Shown one piece after another: positions 25,618 to 35,550 of a DNA stretch of 64,000 bases. The notes below the pieces were generated by a model that saw only the letters and a program-made list of their open reading frames with translations, did not search any database and was not told the origin of the DNA. This DNA comes from Acidiphilium sp. PA (GTDB lineage Bacteria > Pseudomonadota > Alphaproteobacteria > Acetobacterales > Acetobacteraceae). Every line of letters begins with the position of its first letter. The first letter of the stretch is position 1. Position numbers and translations under genes: made by a program. The stretch spans positions 1 to 64,000 of the forward strand of contig NZ_JAIMBY010000003.1 of the NCBI RefSeq assembly GCF_026191915.1, in the 5' to 3' direction.

Positions 25618-26133
25618 CTAGTCCCGCGCCCTGGCCGGGCGGCCGAGGTGGTAGGCGCCGATCAGCCCGGCGAGCAGCAGCATCGAGGCGAGTTCGACCG
25701 CGGCGATATCGGAGGTGAACAATTCGAGGCCGACCGCCTGCGGCGAGACGATGTGGTGCGCGTGGGTGGGGCCGGTGCCGCGGAGCAGGCCGTAGAGCAA
25801 TTCGCCGCCGAGTGCGGCGCCGGCCAGGATGGGGATGATCCAGATCGTGCGTGTCAGCCAGCCGGATTCGCGCGCGATGGCGGTGCGGTCGAGCCGGAGC
25901 ATCATCACGACGAACAGGAACAGGACCATGATGGCGCCGGCGTAGACGATGACTTCGAGCGCGGCCGCGAACGGCGCGCCGAGCGTGTAGAACACCACGG
26001 CCATGCCGAGCAGCGACAGGACGAAATTGAGCAGGCCGTAGAGCGGGTTGGCGCGGGTGATCGCGATGGCCGTGGTGAGCAGGGCGAAGGCGGCGGCAGC
26101 GTAGAAGACGATGTCGTAACCCGAGAGGTTCAT
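25618..26133 (-). CDS. nuoJ: NADH-quinone oxidoreductase subunit J
   Basis: This 171-residue protein has five hydrophobic segments and the characteristic [19 protein letters not shown] stretch, whose conserved TM3 contains the pi-bulge Tyr/Gly region. It is part of the proximal proton channel with NuoH and NuoK. It starts 4 bases inside the nuoI gene. Confidence 0.95.
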   Translation of the reverse strand: MNLSGYDIVFYAAAAFALLTTAIAITRANPLYGLLNFVLSLLGMAVVFYTLGAPFAAALEVIVYAGAIMVLFLFVVMMLRLDRTAIARESGWLTRTIWIIPILAGAALGGELLYGLLRGTGPTHAHHIVSPQAVGLELFTSDIAAVELASMLLLAGLIGAYHLGRPARARD

Positions 26134-26648
26134 GGCAGCAGCCCCCGAGGGTCGACCGGCGGGCTTTCGTTGAGCCCGGCACCTTTGGGCTTGCCGGCGG
26201 TTGCGACGCCGGCGATGCGGTAGAAATTGTAGTCGGGGACTTTGCCGGTGCCCGCGATCAGCAGATGCTCTTTTTCATAGACCAGGCTCTGGCGGGAGAT
26301 TTCGCTCATTTCGAAATCGGGGATGAGCTGGATGGCGGATGTTGGACAGGCTTCCTCGCAGAAGCCGCAGAAGATGCAGCGGGAAAAATTGATCCGGAAA
26401 TGCTCGGGGGTCCACTGGCCAGGCGCCGCCGTCCTTTGCAGGCTGATGCAGTCGCAGGGGCAGACCGCCGCACAGAGATAGCAGGAGACGCATCGTTCCT
26501 CGCCGTCCGGATCGCGGGTGAGGACGATACGGCCGCGGTAGCGCGGTGCGAGATAGGGTTTTTGTTCCGGATATTGAACGGTTTCGGTCTTGTGGAAGAG
26601 GTGCAGGAAGGTGAGCCACATCGTGCGGATGGCGCTGGTGATGAACAT
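26130..26648 (-). CDS. nuoI: NADH-quinone oxidoreductase subunit I (2x[4Fe-4S])
   Basis: The 172-residue ferredoxin-like subunit carries clusters N6a and N6b. Two CxxCxxCxxxC motifs are seen, [15 protein letters not shown] and [12 protein letters not shown]. It passes electrons towards N2 and the quinone site. An amphipathic N-terminal region ([14 protein letters not shown]) contacts the membrane arm. It lies 6 bases after nuoH and overlaps nuoJ. The C-terminal segment rich in Gly/Pro is slightly extended. Confidence 0.95.
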   Translation of the reverse strand: MFITSAIRTMWLTFLHLFHKTETVQYPEQKPYLAPRYRGRIVLTRDPDGEERCVSCYLCAAVCPCDCISLQRTAAPGQWTPEHFRINFSRCIFCGFCEEACPTSAIQLIPDFEMSEISRQSLVYEKEHLLIAGTGKVPDYNFYRIAGVATAGKPKGAGLNESPPVDPRGLLP

Positions 26649-26654
26649 GCGGGG

Positions 26655-27614
26655 TTACTCGATGCCGCCGAGCATCAGCGCGCCGGTGATCGCGAGATTG
26701 GCGATGGTGAGCGGCAGCATCAGCTTCCAGCCGTATGACATCAATTGATCGTAGCGCGGGCGGGGCAGGGCGGCGCGCAGCAGGATGAAGAAGGCGATGA
26801 ATGCGCCGATTTTCAGGGCGAACCAGACGGCGGGCGGCAGCCACGGGCCGTGCCAGCCGCCGAAATAGAGCACGACGGTGATCGAGGAGATCAGCACGAT
26901 GCTGGCGTATTCGGCGATGAAGAACATGCCGAATTTCATGCTGGAATATTCAGTGTGAAATCCGGCACCCAGCTCGTTTTCGCCTTCCGGCAGGTCGAAT
27001 GGCAGGCGGTGCGCTTCCGCGATGCCGGCGATCAGGAAGGGCAGAAAGCCGAAGAATTGCGGGATCACGAACCAGACGCGGGTTTGCGCCGCGACGATGG
27101 TTTCAAGGTTGAACGACCCGGTCAGCATGACCACGCCGACCACGGCGAGGCCCATGAACACTTCGTAGCTGATGGTTTGCGCCGCCGCGCGCATGCCGCC
27201 GAGCAGCGCGAATTTGCTGTTCGACGACCAGCCCGCGAGGATGACGCCATAGACCGACAGCGACGTCATGCCGAGGAAGAACAGCAGGCCGATGTTGAGG
27301 TTGGGCATGATGCCGGCGAGCGGGCCGAGCGGGATGACGGCAAAGGCGAGCACCACCGTGGTCAGCACGATGATGGGTGCCGCGGTGAAGATGATTTTGT
27401 CGGCGAAGGGCGGCGTCCAATCCTGCTTGAAGAAAATCTTGATCATGTCGGCGACGATTTGCAGCGTGCCCTGCCAGCCGACCCGATTGGGCCCGAGCCG
27501 GTCCTGCCAGAAGCCGAGCAGGCGGCGCTCGGCGAAGGTGAGGCCGGCGGCGAGGAGGGTGATGCCGAGCAGGACGGCGACAGCCTGGATCAGGGATAGC
27601 AGGATGGCGTTCAT
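26655..27614 (-). CDS. nuoH: NADH-quinone oxidoreductase subunit H
   Basis: The 319-residue subunit has eight membrane segments and forms the quinone chamber with NuoB and NuoD. Conserved parts are DRLGPNRVGWQGTLQIVADMIK (in part), EAHRLPFDLPEGENELGAGFHTEYSS (in part) and LRAALPRPRYDQLM. I chose ATG 27614 (MNAILLSLIQ), whose ATGA overlaps the nuoG stop. The frame is open upstream but only as antisense-like sequence in nuoG. Confidence 0.95.
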   Translation of the reverse strand: MNAILLSLIQAVAVLLGITLLAAGLTFAERRLLGFWQDRLGPNRVGWQGTLQIVADMIKIFFKQDWTPPFADKIIFTAAPIIVLTTVVLAFAVIPLGPLAGIMPNLNIGLLFFLGMTSLSVYGVILAGWSSNSKFALLGGMRAAAQTISYEVFMGLAVVGVVMLTGSFNLETIVAAQTRVWFVIPQFFGFLPFLIAGIAEAHRLPFDLPEGENELGAGFHTEYSSMKFGMFFIAEYASIVLISSITVVLYFGGWHGPWLPPAVWFALKIGAFIAFFILLRAALPRPRYDQLMSYGWKLMLPLTIANLAITGALMLGGIE

Positions 27615-30268
27615 GACGGTTCGCCGGGGTGGATTGCGGTGATCGTGAGGCTGCCGGGTAGGGGCAGGCCCGGTTCGCCCTGCACGCCGATGGTAAGGCC
27701 GGCGACGCCTGCGGCCATGGCCGGGTCGAGCGCGATGGCGCGGCGGACCGTGGTTGTGCCGATCGTGCAATCGACCCTCGTGCCGGCGGACAGGCCGTGC
27801 GTTGCGGCATCGGCGGGGTTCACGCGGAGGATGGGGCCGCCCACGCGTGATGCGACCGCTTGTGCGAGATTGCTCAGCTCATCCGAGCCGAATACGCGCC
27901 GAATCGGCAGGGCGAGTATACCCGGCGCTGGTGGTGGCGGATGGGGGAGCGGCAGTTCGGTGGGGATGCATGCGCTGGTCGGGAAGAGCATGACGCCCGG
28001 CTCGGCTGCCGAGGGGAATTTGAGGTTTGCCTGCACGGAGTTCCAGCCGGGTGACCAGACATGGGGCATCAGGCCGCTGCGCGGCATGAGGCCCTCCATC
28101 GTCGGGCCGAGCGGGGAATCGGGGTTTGTGAAGGGCGGAGGTTCGCGCACATTGGCGGCTGCATTGACGGCGGTGCGGCTGCTGTAGCGGTGCGGCAGTG
28201 TGGCGGGGCGCTGCATAATGTTGTCATGCGTATGCGGCCAGAGGGCGCGGCAGGCGGCGAGGTCGGGGATGTTTGCAGCCATGGCATCGATCAGCTCGCG
28301 GTGGGTAGCCCAGGCGGTTGCGTCGAGCCGGCCGGCGGCGATGCCGGCGTTGCGCAGGACGTGCCAGGAAGGCGGGGCGTCGTCGGTGCTGAAGATCGCC
28401 TTGAAGCTGCGCTGGGCGCGGCCTTCCTGGTTGACGGTCGTGCCATCGGCGTCGGCGAAGCTGCCGACCGCGATGGCGAGATCGGCTGTCGCGGTGGTCG
28501 GGGTTTCAATGCAGTCGAGTACGCTGAGTGAGGCGATGCGGTGGAAGGTGCCTTCCAGTGGACCCGTTTCGCAGCGGCGGTGCAGGTCGTTTTCCAGCAC
28601 GATGACATGTGGTGCCGTCCCGGTTTGGATTGCGGCCAGGGCGGCGGATAACGGGGGTGCGCCGAACAAGCCGAGGCCGAGGCTGTTGGCTTCGGGCAGC
28701 AGGATCGACAGGCGCGCGGCGATACCTTTGCGGCGCAGGGTTGTGACGATGTTGGCGGCGGCGCGCATCAGGGCGCTGTCGCCTCCGACCACGATGACCG
28801 GGGCGGAGGCGCGGCGCAGGGTGGCGGCGATGGCGGTTGGATCCGCGGGTGACGGGTGTTCGAGTTGGGTTTTGATGGCAGCGGCGAGGGTGAGCAGTGC
28901 GGCCGGGGCGATGCGGTGGCAGGTTGTTGCGCAATCATCGAGCCTCGTGCTCATCGGTGTCGCGATGATCAGCGGTGTTGGCGACCCGAATGCGCTGCGG
29001 CGGGCGGCGCTGTCGTTCCAGGCGGGGATCTGCCGGATCGCCAGGGCCTCGCTGGTTGGGCGCTGGGCGGACTGGCGGAGCGACAAGGCGAGGATGGGTG
29101 CGATGTCGGACGGGTCTTCGCCGAGGATCAGCACGGCATCGGATTGCGCGGCATCGGCCGGTGTTGCGATCGGGACCGCCGCATCGCGCAGGATGGTGAT
29201 GGCGGTGGCGATGATATCGGCATCGTGATCCGACACGCCGGCGTAGAAATGCGCGGGCCCGACCAGAAGGCGCAGAGCCGCGTTGGCTTCGAGCGAGGCG
29301 CGCGGCGATCCGATGCCGATGACGTTGTTTGTTCGTAACAGTTCAGCGAGTGCGGCGGTCGCGGCTGGGATAGCGACGGGCGTTCCGGGGCCTTGCGCGT
29401 CCCGCTGGGTGGATCTGCGAAGTCGTGCCGGCGAGCGGATGAAATCGATGCCGAACCGTCCGCGGTCGCAAAGGAAATACCCGTTCAGCGCCGCGTTATG
29501 ACGATTGACGACGCGCCTGAATTCGCCTTCGCGTTCCTGCACCGTGATGTTGCAGCCGACGGCGCAGTGCGGGCAGATCGAGGGGGTGGCGCGCATGTCC
29601 CATTTGCGGCGAAACCGGGTTGCGAAGGGTTTGTCGACGAACACGCCGGTCGGGCACACTTCCACGAGATTGCCGGCGAATTCGCTTTCCAGCGTGCCTG
29701 GGGTGGCGCGGCCGAAATAGATGTTGCGGTTGGCGCCGAATACGCCGAAATCATCGCCGCCGGCATAGTCGCGGTAGAACCTGACGCAGCGGTAGCAGCC
29801 GATGCAGCGGTTCATTTCATGGCGGATGAACGGGCCAAGATCCTGGTTGAGATGGGTGCGCTTGGTAAAGCGGTAGCGTCGTTGTGTATGTTTGACGAGA
29901 GCGGTCATGTCCTGCAAATGGCATTCGCCGCCGACGTCGCAGACCGGGCAATCATGCGGATGATTGGTCAGGACAAATTCGATCACCCGGTCGCGAAATT
30001 GCGCGGTGGCTGGATCGGTGATCGACAGACGCATGCCCGACGTCGCCGGGGTCATGCAGGCCATGACGATCTGGCCGGTGTGATCCTCCGGGCCGTTGAA
30101 CAGTTTGACGGCGCATTGCCGGCAGGCGCCGACCGCGCCGAGCGCGGGGTGCCAGCAGAAATAGGGGAGGTCGAGTTGGGCCGACAAGCAGGCTTCGAGG
30201 ACAGTCTGGCCGGGTTGGGCCGTGATGATCGTGCGATCGACATCGAGGTGGAGATGGTTCAGGTCCAT
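27611..30268 (-). CDS. nuoG: NADH-quinone oxidoreductase subunit G, with N7-cluster motif
   Basis: The product is 885 residues. The 2Fe-2S region has CWHPALGAVGACRQC. The HPHDCPVCDVGGEC motif gives the His-ligated N5 site, and CIGCYRCVRF...CPTGVF gives N4. The molybdopterin-like domain contains CPHCAVGCN...CDRGRFG, the four Cys of the off-pathway N7 cluster. N7 is typical of E. coli-type complex I and is missing from most mitochondrial-type alphaproteobacterial enzymes. The long C-terminal part is less conserved. It overlaps nuoF by 10 bases. Confidence 0.94.
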   Translation of the reverse strand: MDLNHLHLDVDRTIITAQPGQTVLEACLSAQLDLPYFCWHPALGAVGACRQCAVKLFNGPEDHTGQIVMACMTPATSGMRLSITDPATAQFRDRVIEFVLTNHPHDCPVCDVGGECHLQDMTALVKHTQRRYRFTKRTHLNQDLGPFIRHEMNRCIGCYRCVRFYRDYAGGDDFGVFGANRNIYFGRATPGTLESEFAGNLVEVCPTGVFVDKPFATRFRRKWDMRATPSICPHCAVGCNITVQEREGEFRRVVNRHNAALNGYFLCDRGRFGIDFIRSPARLRRSTQRDAQGPGTPVAIPAATAALAELLRTNNVIGIGSPRASLEANAALRLLVGPAHFYAGVSDHDADIIATAITILRDAAVPIATPADAAQSDAVLILGEDPSDIAPILALSLRQSAQRPTSEALAIRQIPAWNDSAARRSAFGSPTPLIIATPMSTRLDDCATTCHRIAPAALLTLAAAIKTQLEHPSPADPTAIAATLRRASAPVIVVGGDSALMRAAANIVTTLRRKGIAARLSILLPEANSLGLGLFGAPPLSAALAAIQTGTAPHVIVLENDLHRRCETGPLEGTFHRIASLSVLDCIETPTTATADLAIAVGSFADADGTTVNQEGRAQRSFKAIFSTDDAPPSWHVLRNAGIAAGRLDATAWATHRELIDAMAANIPDLAACRALWPHTHDNIMQRPATLPHRYSSRTAVNAAANVREPPPFTNPDSPLGPTMEGLMPRSGLMPHVWSPGWNSVQANLKFPSAAEPGVMLFPTSACIPTELPLPHPPPPAPGILALPIRRVFGSDELSNLAQAVASRVGGPILRVNPADAATHGLSAGTRVDCTIGTTTVRRAIALDPAMAAGVAGLTIGVQGEPGLPLPGSLTITAIHPGEPS

Positions 30269-31545
30269 GCGCAGGTCCTGGTTTCGATGTGCCGGGTGAA
30301 TTCGGCGCTGAAATAGCGCAGGCCGGTTTGCAGCGATGCCATCGCACCGGGTGCGAGGGCACAGAAGGTGCGGCCCGGACCGAGATTGCCGGTCATGTCT
30401 TCAAGCGTATCGAGATCATCCGCTACACCGGTACCGGCCTCGATCGATTTCAGGATGCGTTCGACCCAGGGCAGACCATCGCGGCACGGGGCGCACCAGC
30501 CACAGGATTCGCGGGCAAAAAACTGTTGAAGATTAGCAATGAATCCGATCGGGCAGGTGTGATCGTCGAGTACGATGGCCGTGCCGGTGCCGAGCCTGGT
30601 GCCGTGGGCGGCCATGGTTTGCGCGGTCATGCTGACGTCGAGCTGATCGGCTGGGAGAAACCCGGTCGAAGCACCGCCGGGCAGGACGGCGCGCAGTTCA
30701 TAGCCGGGTTTCATGCCGCCGGCATGGTGTTCGATCATGTCACGGAGTGTCGTGCCCATCGGCAGTTCGAAGGCGCCCGGGTGGTTCACCCGCCCGCTGA
30801 CGCCGTAGATTTTGGTGCCGAGGCCGCCATTGATGCCGAGGCTGCGGTACCACGCTGCACCGTAGCGGACGATATGCGGAATGTTGCAGATGGTCTCGAC
30901 GTTGTTGACGATGGTCGGGCAGCCCCAGAGGCCGCTGATCTGCGGAAATGGCGGCTTGGCGCGGGGGATGGCGCGATGGCCTTCCAGCGCGTTCAGCAGC
31001 GCGGTTTCCTCGCCGCAGATGTAGCGCCCGGCGCCGGCGTGCACATGGATCGAAAGATTATAGCCGGAGCCCAGGATATTCTGACCGAGCAGGCCTGCGG
31101 CCGTCGCTTCGGCGATTGCGGTGTTCAGGCGCTCGATGGCGGTGACGTATTCGCCGCGCACGAAGATATAGGAAAGGTTCGCTTCGAGAGCGTAGGCGCT
31201 CAGGATGATGCCCTCGATCATCTGGTGGGGGTCGCCTTCGAGCAGCAGGCGGTCCTTGAAGGTGCCGGGTTCCATTTCATCGGCATTGACGACGAAGTAG
31301 CGGGGGCCGGGCCGTTGTGCGGCGCCTGGCATCAACTGCCATTTGCGCCCGGTTGGAAAGCCGCCGCCGCCGCAGCCGGCGAGGCCGGACTCGGCGACCA
31401 TGTGTACGATCGCGGCGGGCTCGGTCTTGCCGAGCGTATCGCGGACCGCGCGATAGCCATCGGCCCGTTCGTAGGCGGCGATATCGAAATGTGGTGCGCC
31501 GCGATGGATGTTGCGCGTCAACGGGCGGTCGGGCGGGGTCTTCAT
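30259..31545 (-). CDS. nuoF: NADH-quinone oxidoreductase subunit F (NADH/FMN site)
   Basis: This 428-residue subunit binds NADH, FMN and cluster N3. It has the glycine-rich nucleotide loop GCGGGGFPTGRKW, VVNADEMEPGTFKDR, GAGRYICGEETALLNALEG and the N3 motif ESCGWCAPCRDG. ATG 31545 overlaps the nuoE stop (ATGA). The frame is open further upstream but reads the reverse phase of nuoE. Length agrees with E. coli NuoF (445). Confidence 0.96.
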   Translation of the reverse strand: MKTPPDRPLTRNIHRGAPHFDIAAYERADGYRAVRDTLGKTEPAAIVHMVAESGLAGCGGGGFPTGRKWQLMPGAAQRPGPRYFVVNADEMEPGTFKDRLLLEGDPHQMIEGIILSAYALEANLSYIFVRGEYVTAIERLNTAIAEATAAGLLGQNILGSGYNLSIHVHAGAGRYICGEETALLNALEGHRAIPRAKPPFPQISGLWGCPTIVNNVETICNIPHIVRYGAAWYRSLGINGGLGTKIYGVSGRVNHPGAFELPMGTTLRDMIEHHAGGMKPGYELRAVLPGGASTGFLPADQLDVSMTAQTMAAHGTRLGTGTAIVLDDHTCPIGFIANLQQFFARESCGWCAPCRDGLPWVERILKSIEAGTGVADDLDTLEDMTGNLGPGRTFCALAPGAMASLQTGLRYFSAEFTRHIETRTCAWT

Positions 31546-32036
31546 GGGAGCGGCGTGGTGTCGAACATTGCATCGAGCGTGGCGGGATCGACGTCGCCGT
31601 GCAGGACATCGTTCGCCATCATCGCCGGGGCGTGATCGCAATGGCCGAGGCATACGATGGGCAGAAGTGTGAACCGGCCGTCGGTCGAGGTCTCGCCTGG
31701 CTTGATGCCGATGCGGCGTTCGATGTGCTGTGCCAGATGATCGCGCCCGGTGATCCAGCAGGTAATGCTGTCGCACAACAGGATAACGGTCTGGCCGACG
31801 GGTTTGCGGTAGATCAGATTGTAGAATGTCGCGATGCCGTCGAGTTCGGCGACGGGAAGGCCGAGCAGATGGGCGATTTCGGTCAGGATGTCGTCGGCGA
31901 TGTAGCGCCGCCTTTGCTGGACGAGTTTCAGTGCATCGATCGCGGCGGCACGCGCGGTCGGGGAGTGGCGGAGCAGATTGCGGATTTCGGTGCGCTCGGC
32001 CGGATCGAGCGGGGGCTGGGTCTCAACGATCGACAT
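31542..32036 (-). CDS. nuoE: NADH-quinone oxidoreductase subunit E (2Fe-2S)
   Basis: The 164-residue protein carries cluster N1a. Four Cys ligands appear as CDSITC and CLGHC, in the same spacing as in E. coli Nuo[11 protein letters not shown] and the thioredoxin-like core are conserved. It overlaps the end of nuoCD by 14 bases and is coupled to nuoF. Confidence 0.95.
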   Translation of the reverse strand: MSIVETQPPLDPAERTEIRNLLRHSPTARAAAIDALKLVQQRRRYIADDILTEIAHLLGLPVAELDGIATFYNLIYRKPVGQTVILLCDSITCWITGRDHLAQHIERRIGIKPGETSTDGRFTLLPIVCLGHCDHAPAMMANDVLHGDVDPATLDAMFDTTPLP

Positions 32037-33801
32037 CGGCCATTACGAAATCGATGCTGCCGATGATCGCGATGAGGTCGGCGAGATAGGCGCCGCGGCT
32101 GATCGCGGGGATGATCTGCAGATGGGCGAAGGAGGGGGTGCGGATGCGCACCCGGTAGGGCTGGGTAGTGCCGTCGCTGACCAGGTGATAGGTGTTGAGG
32201 CCCTTGGTCGCTTCGATCGTGCTCGATACCTCGCCGGGGGGAATCACGGCGCCCCAGGTCGCGTTGAGGAAATGCGGGATCAGCGTGTCGATGTCATGCA
32301 GCACGGCTTCGCGCGGCATCGGCATGGCGAGCGGATGGTTCGATTTGACAGGGCCTGGCGGCATTTGTTTCAGGCACTGGGCGATGATTCGCAGGCTCTC
32401 GCGCATTTCATCGAGCCGCAGTTGAACGCGGTTGTAGCAATCGCCGCGCTGGGCGATCGGGATGTCGAACGCGAGCTGGTCATAGCCGGAATAGGGATGG
32501 ATTTTGCGATAGTCGAACGCGATGCCTGTAGCGCGCAGGCCCGGGCCGGTGACGCCCCAGTCGAGCGCTTCGGCTGCGCTGTATTCACCGATGCCGATGG
32601 TGCGGGCTTTGAATATGCGGTTGCGCATCACCATCGATTGATATTCGTCGAGCCGCCGGGGCAGATAGGCGAGAAATGCGCGGACCCTGGCATCCCAGCC
32701 CTGGGGCAGATCGGCGGCGACGCCGCCGATCCGGAAGAACGAGGGGTGCATGCGAAAGCCGCAGATCATTTCGATCAGTTCGAGGGCGCGTTCACGGTCG
32801 GTAAAGACGTAGAACACGGGCGATAACTGGCCGACGTCCTGGACCATGGTGCCGAAGAAGACGAGATGGCTGATGATCCGGAAAATCTCGGCCAGCATGA
32901 TGCGGATCATCTGCGCCCGGGCTGGGACGGTGATGCCGGCCAGTTGCTCCACGCCCATCACGTAGGGGAAATTATTCATCACGCCGGCAACATAATCGAT
33001 GCGGTCGGTGTAGGGGATGAAGCTGTGCCAGGACTGACGTTCGCCGATTTTTTCGGCGCCCCGATGATGAAAGCCGATTTCGGGGACGACATCGATGATT
33101 TCTTCGCCACGCAGCTTGACCACCAGCCGCAGGACGCCGTGCAGGCTGGGGTGGTTGGGGCCGAGGTTGATGATCATGGTTTCGGGATCATCGTCGGTAT
33201 CGTCGATCATGCCGGCGAGCGCTGGAATGTCGCGGAGGGCATGCTGTTCGGCCTGTTCGGTCGAGGCTGGCAAGACGAACGGGCCGCGTTCCGTCGCACG
33301 GCTGTAGTGGTCCTTGCGGAGCGGGTGACCCTGCCAGCTTTCGGGCATCAGGATGCGACGGAGATTGTCATGCCCAGCGAAGCGGATGCCGAACATGTCC
33401 CATATTTCGCGCTCGTACCAATTTGCGTTCGGAAACACCGGGCACAGGGTCGGGGCGATCAGCGCATCCTGCGTCAGGGGAATTTTCACCCGCAGCTGCC
33501 TGCCGTCGGTCGGGCGAAGCACGTGGTATAGCAGGGTGAAATCGGCACAATTTGGATGCGGGCGGTGGGTGCGCTGCCGTTCGTCGATCGCCGTGATATC
33601 GAGCAGGAGCCGATAATTCTGGGTCTGGTCGGTTTTGAGGTACTGCATCTGGTGGATCAGATGATCGGCGTCGCACCAGATGGTTTCGATGGCATCGGTG
33701 GTGGCTTGCGGCGATGGCGGCACGGGTTGCCCCGGTTGGGCGGCGGGCGGGCAGGATTTCAGAGCCGGCGGGGCAATGGCGTCGGACAAGGTTACGCTCA
33801 T
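32023..33801 (-). CDS. nuoCD: NADH-quinone oxidoreductase, fused subunits C and D
   Basis: The single 592-residue chain joins NuoC (about 30-190, with [21 protein letters not shown] in part and GHPLRKDH) and NuoD (about 200-592, with [22 protein letters not shown] in part, HRGAEKIGE and [11 protein letters not shown]). The NuoD His and Tyr of the quinone pocket lie in the HPSLHG region and in the [14 protein letters not shown] stretch. Fusion is typical of the E. coli-type operon, whereas most alphaproteobacteria have separate nuoC and nuoD. It overlaps the start of nuoE. Its ATG touches the nuoB stop. Confidence 0.96.
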   Translation of the reverse strand: MSVTLSDAIAPPALKSCPPAAQPGQPVPPSPQATTDAIETIWCDADHLIHQMQYLKTDQTQNYRLLLDITAIDERQRTHRPHPNCADFTLLYHVLRPTDGRQLRVKIPLTQDALIAPTLCPVFPNANWYEREIWDMFGIRFAGHDNLRRILMPESWQGHPLRKDHYSRATERGPFVLPASTEQAEQHALRDIPALAGMIDDTDDDPETMIINLGPNHPSLHGVLRLVVKLRGEEIIDVVPEIGFHHRGAEKIGERQSWHSFIPYTDRIDYVAGVMNNFPYVMGVEQLAGITVPARAQMIRIMLAEIFRIISHLVFFGTMVQDVGQLSPVFYVFTDRERALELIEMICGFRMHPSFFRIGGVAADLPQGWDARVRAFLAYLPRRLDEYQSMVMRNRIFKARTIGIGEYSAAEALDWGVTGPGLRATGIAFDYRKIHPYSGYDQLAFDIPIAQRGDCYNRVQLRLDEMRESLRIIAQCLKQMPPGPVKSNHPLAMPMPREAVLHDIDTLIPHFLNATWGAVIPPGEVSSTIEATKGLNTYHLVSDGTTQPYRVRIRTPSFAHLQIIPAISRGAYLADLIAIIGSIDFVMADVDR

Positions 33802-34397
33802 TACAGGCGATCCGGCAGCGGTGATGTCCGCATGGCCATGCGGGCGTCGGTCTTGAGGTCGCGCTGGCTGGGCGGGGTGTAGGGAACCGGTCCGGTGTCG
33901 CCGATCATCCAGCTCAACGGGCGTTTTGTGGCGCTGATCGCGTTCTGGAGCAGTAGCAGGCCCTCGAACAGCGCTTCGGGCCGGGGTGGGCAGCCTGGCA
34001 CATAGACATCGACCGGCAGGATGCTGTCGACGCCCTGGACGACGCTATAGACGTCGTACATGCCGCCGGAATTGGCGCAGGAGCCCATCGAGATGACCCA
34101 GCGCGGCTCGAGCATCTGATCGTAGAGATATTTCACCACCGGCGCCATTTTCAGGAATACGGTGCCGGCGATGACGATGACGTCCGCCTGGCGGGGCGTC
34201 GCGCGCAGAACCTCGGCACCGTAGCGTGCGATGTCGAATTTGGAGGTGAACGAAGTTGCCATTTCGACGTAGCAGCAGGACAGGCCGAAATTGAACGGCC
34301 AGAGCGAGTGTTTCTGACCCCAGGAGACGAGATCCTCCAGCTTGCCGAGCATGAACTTCTGGTTGGCGCCGGTCGGGTCCGGCGCTGGGTGGTTCAC
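33801..34397 (-). CDS. nuoB: NADH-quinone oxidoreductase subunit B (cluster N2)
   Basis: NuoB holds terminal cluster N2. Its ligands are seen in [18 protein letters not shown] and [10 protein letters not shown] prefer GTG 34397, giving 198 residues, because it forms a GTGA overlap with the nuoA stop, matching the coupling elsewhere in the operon. An ATG at 34445 in the same frame would overlap nuoA by 52 bases. The C-terminal tail after PYTPPSQRD is slightly extended. Confidence 0.94.
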   Translation of the reverse strand: MNHPAPDPTGANQKFMLGKLEDLVSWGQKHSLWPFNFGLSCCYVEMATSFTSKFDIARYGAEVLRATPRQADVIVIAGTVFLKMAPVVKYLYDQMLEPRWVISMGSCANSGGMYDVYSVVQGVDSILPVDVYVPGCPPRPEALFEGLLLLQNAISATKRPLSWMIGDTGPVPYTPPSQRDLKTDARMAMRTSPLPDRL

Positions 34398-34801
34398 AGC
34401 GCCCGATTCCGGGCCGGCAAAGGCATCCGCGCCCGTGGCCGCCAATCCAGCGCGCCGGAGCGCCAGAGATAGGCCAGTGCAATCAAGAGCAAGGTGAGGA
34501 ATGACATGATGCCGCCATAGGCCGGCCAGCCGGCACGACGGGCGGCGATTGCCCAGGCGAAAACGAAGACCGTTTCAAGGTCGAAAACGACGAACAGCAT
34601 GGCGACCAAGTAGAACTGGCTGGGAAACCTGATTTTCGCATCGTGGATCGGCATGATGCCGGATTCGAACGGGTTTGGGTCGGCCGGACCGCGTCTGCGG
34701 GGACCGAGCAGATAAGAGCCGCCGACCATGACGCATGTCATTGCGATGATGGCAATGATGTAGACCCCAAGCCCGAAGAACTGGGGGAGCGCTGGCGTCA
34801 T
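34394..34801 (-). CDS. nuoA: NADH-quinone oxidoreductase subunit A
   Basis: The 135-residue protein is the first gene of the 13-gene nuo operon. It has three membrane segments and the conserved loop NPFESGI...[27 protein letters not shown] (quoted in part), which borders the quinone channel. The operon runs A-B-CD-E-F-G-H-I-J-K-L-M-N without any accessory gene. Transcription must start in the roughly 400-base gap upstream. Confidence 0.95.
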   Translation of the reverse strand: MTPALPQFFGLGVYIIAIIAMTCVMVGGSYLLGPRRRGPADPNPFESGIMPIHDAKIRFPSQFYLVAMLFVVFDLETVFVFAWAIAARRAGWPAYGGIMSFLTLLLIALAYLWRSGALDWRPRARMPLPARNRAL

Positions 34802-35217
34802 GCCGTGTTGCCACGGATTGGATGGATTTCGAGTCCGGCGTGGGCGAACATCGCGTTTCCTCTCGTGACAGCACCACCTTCAAGGCTCGTGCGGTTTTCC
34901 CTGCGATGCTCTGCGGCATCGGCCCCGGCACGATGACAGGGTTGGATTAACTCAGTAAAGATAAAAAAATTTTTAAAGCATTTAGAAAAACTTAATATCG
35001 CGCACAGGGCATGGATCAGGACGCGCCGGGAGCGGTGAATTGGCATGGAGTTGTCGCGACCAGGAGTGGTAACGCAGTGATGGTGATTGGCCAATGCGCT
35101 GCCGGTCGCGATCGACGTGGGGCTGGATGTTCGCGTGCGCACTGTTTTCGTTGGCGCGGTAGCGATCCGCACGCCATGAAATCAACGTCGGAAGCGATGC
35201 AAGCTGTTTGGAAACCT
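34802..35217. other. Non-coding region upstream of nuoA
   Basis: These 416 bases lie between nuoA and tRNA-Asn. A marked A/T-rich tract occurs at about 34945-35000 (AAAGATAAAAAAATTTTTAAAG) and is the best place for the nuo promoter on the minus strand. No clean -35/-10 pair, riboswitch or small gene could be recognised. Confidence 0.4.
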
Positions 35218-35293
35218 TGGCTCCCGGAGCAGGACTCGAACCTGCGACAAAGCGGTTAACAGCCGCTTGCTCTACCAACTGAGCTATCCGGGA
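35218..35293 (-). tRNA. tRNA-Asn (GTT)
   Basis: The minus strand folds into a cloverleaf: acceptor TCCCGGA with TCCGGGA, D-arm AGCTCAGTTGGTAGAGC, anticodon loop CTGTTAA giving anticodon GTT, T-arm CAGGTTCGAGTCCTG, discriminator G and encoded CCA. Length is 76 bases including CCA. It lies upstream of and on the same strand as nuoA. Confidence 0.97.
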
Positions 35294-35418
35294 ACCGTGG
35301 TGCGCCTCTTAGCCAAGCCGACGGCGATTGGCAACAGGGGGGTGGCGGTATGCGGCGCACCGGTTGTTTTCGGCCTCTTTTGGGATGGGATGAGTTGTGC
35401 TAAGCGCCGGACTTGGCT

Positions 35419-35503
35419 GCGGGCGTGGTGGAACTGGTAGACGCGCCGGACTCAAAATCCGGTTCCGAGAGGAGTGTCGGTTCGATTCCGACCGCCCGCA
35501 CCA
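35419..35503 (+). tRNA. tRNA-Leu (CAA)
   Basis: This is an 85-base class II tRNA with acceptor GCGGGCG/CGCCCGC, D-arm starting TGGTGGAACTGGTAGAC, anticodon loop CTCAAAA (anticodon CAA), a variable arm, and T-arm GTCGGTTCGATTCCGAC. The discriminator is A and CCA is encoded. It reads UUG codons. It lies opposite the glycosyltransferase gene, whose stop is 48 bases further on. Confidence 0.97.
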
Positions 35504-35550
35504 TTCAATTTCAGACCTTTCGCGCGGGAGCGGTCGTTATCGTGGCAGCG

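Noticed and set aside
24217-26223. A 668-codon open frame antisense to nuoL, nuoK and nuoJ
   Set aside because: It covers several conserved genes and yields a Gln/Asp/Gly-rich low-complexity product, an artefact of codon bias in hydrophobic genes.
35218-35503. Integration site (att) at the tRNA-Asn/tRNA-Leu pair
   Set aside because: Both tRNAs are complete and no integrase gene or direct repeat of a tRNA 3' end was seen nearby.
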